A DNA stretch of 64,000 nucleotides from contig QEOQ01000670.1 of the NCBI GenBank assembly GCA_010279815.1, forward strand, positions 374,716 through 438,715. Reading direction: 5' to 3'. Source of the stretch: Brachionus plicatilis. Its lineage: Eukaryota > Rotifera > Eurotatoria > Ploima > Brachionidae. Made by a program: the position numbers and the translations under genes. The stretch's first letter is position 1, and each line of letters begins with the position of its first letter. The notes beneath the pieces were generated by a model, which did not search any database, was not told where the DNA came from, and worked only from the letters and a program-made list of their open reading frames with translations. This document shows, in pieces, positions 62,901 through 64,000 of this stretch.

Positions 62901-64000
62901 AATATTCACCTTGTTAGCAAACAGTGCCGAATGGCTGATTAATATTCAAATATTTGACATTTACAGAATTTGACTACTTTTCATCATTGACGATTACATG
63001 CTAAAAATTTTATTACTTTTTGTTACAAATAAAATCTTTTAACGATTGTTTAATGGCTTTTACTAGTCAAATATTTGATTTTTCTAAATTGATTTTTCAT
63101 ACCAGGAAATGGATGAAAAAACGATTTTTTCTCTTCTCTCTCTCTGTAATTAACAAACGTTCTAATTTATTCGCTCAAACGAGCAGTCAAGTGACAGCTA
63201 TTTGGCCACGCATACACACACAGCACTCGATTGGAATTTTATCATTAAATCTTAACTATTTGTTTATCTAAAAATAGCATGTTTTTGTACAGAAATATTG
63301 AAGACTCGATGAGAAATCTTAGAAATTGCTTCTGAGTTTTGCTTCGCGAATCTTTGACTTATTTGGCCAATTTAACAAACTAATGAAAATTACATATCGA
63401 TCAGAAATTCGAAACCTGACCGAAGTCGAGGCAAATATTTGCTGGTTGGTCTTGTGAGCTTGCCTCTAATGAACTTCATTTGATCCCCTATTTTTAATTA
63501 GAACCTGAGAGAGCTGACATGCTGTGTGGATAAGTTGAGGTAATCTCGACTTTCGAGTGCTCTCAAATGTTTAATGTGCGCGAACGCAAAAAAAAGTCAA
63601 AAAAAAATTAATTAAACAAATTAAATTTTGCTTTATGTGCACGCCCCGGGGCCAAGGGCAATTAATCGAAATTTTATGACAGCCATTGCTAAATGATTAT
63701 TCTTAATTTTATTGTCTAAATAATCATCTCCCCAAAGTAATAAGTTGCAGATATTTTCTCTCTCTCTCTCTCTTTACCTTTTGTTCTAAATTGCATAGCT
63801 TAAATTCTTGGCGATGATTGATTAATGGCACGACCCCAGTACCGACAACAATCCGCGAGATTTCAAAACAAAAATTAGACCAGGTCTAGTTTTGAGCGGG
63901 AGCAGATGAATTAAGATTTATATCTAAGTAACTATATGAGTCGACTTCTGGCTGAGAGCTTATTTTTAAACAAATCTCATGCCGCGATTTCTCAAAAGTA
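59971..64000. other. Gene-free stretch; possible regulatory DNA at the right edge
   Basis: No ORF with recognisable domains on either strand. Open stretches at 60612-60830 and 63020-63271 lack family features. About 62320-62660 and 63340-63980 are less AT-rich, with a CT repeat near 63757-63775 and the word GCACGCCCCGGGGCC near 63640; this could be the upstream region of a gene beyond 64000. Confidence 0.35.

Overview
The window is eukaryotic nuclear DNA. It is very AT-rich, its genes are split by tiny GT-AG introns (mostly 44-66 nt), and it holds metazoan gene families: an ABCC/MRP transporter, ARMC8, AGPAT acyltransferases, a (6-4) photolyase-type flavoprotein, rhodopsin-like GPCRs, a Ly6 protein and a CUB/lectin receptor. 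Compact genes, mini-introns and dense small transposons suggest a small invertebrate; a monogonont rotifer (Brachionus-like) is my best guess, by inference only. There are two assembly gaps (10501-11291 and 50030-50319).

Layout. 1-0.7 kb: 5' end of a PABPN1-like RNA-binding protein (-). 2.2-4.2 kb: dead Tc1 transposase and a LINE 3' end. 4.6-6.3 kb: intronless photolyase/cryptochrome (+). 8-13.3 kb: two paralogous intronless GPCRs (-), separated by a fold-back MITE, a gap and a GIY-YIG fragment of Penelope type. 14.8-19.2 kb: ARMC8 (-). 20-24 kb: nested hAT-like MITEs. 24.4-30.8 kb: a complete 22-exon ABCC transporter (-), with a MITE in one intron and an apparent 1-nt frameshift just after the Walker A of its second ATPase domain. 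32.1-32.7 kb: single-pass PPxY protein (-). 34.4-37.8 kb: tandem pair of AGPAT3/4-type acyltransferases (-) with different intron layouts. 38.4-43.7 kb: transposon-dense block (pogo-like element, mariner, LINE endonuclease pieces, MITEs). 44-49 kb: region bracketed by ~90-bp inverted arms, holding an unknown small gene, a Ly6/uPAR gene and a nested Tc1-type element. 49.3-54.6 kb: more LINE and MITE debris and a striking 311-bp inverted duplication carrying an AT-hook ORF. 56.2-58.3 kb: a GC-rich intronless membrane receptor with SUEL lectin, CUB and C-type lectin domains, whose 3' UTR is duplicated downstream. 58.4-60 kb: AAT microsatellite, a LINE end and a tandem array of retroelement-tail units. 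60-64 kb: no gene recognised.

How it works together. The genes are ordinary, unlinked housekeeping and surface genes with no operon logic. The interest lies in the mobile DNA. One recurrent MITE theme has TIRs beginning GGCA and, in clean cases, exact 8-bp target duplications. A second recurrent structure is a short hairpin followed by an A-rich or AAT tail, which in two places terminates a recognisable LINE ORF. Exon coordinates for spliced genes were worked out by hand from GT/AG sites, reading frame and family alignment.
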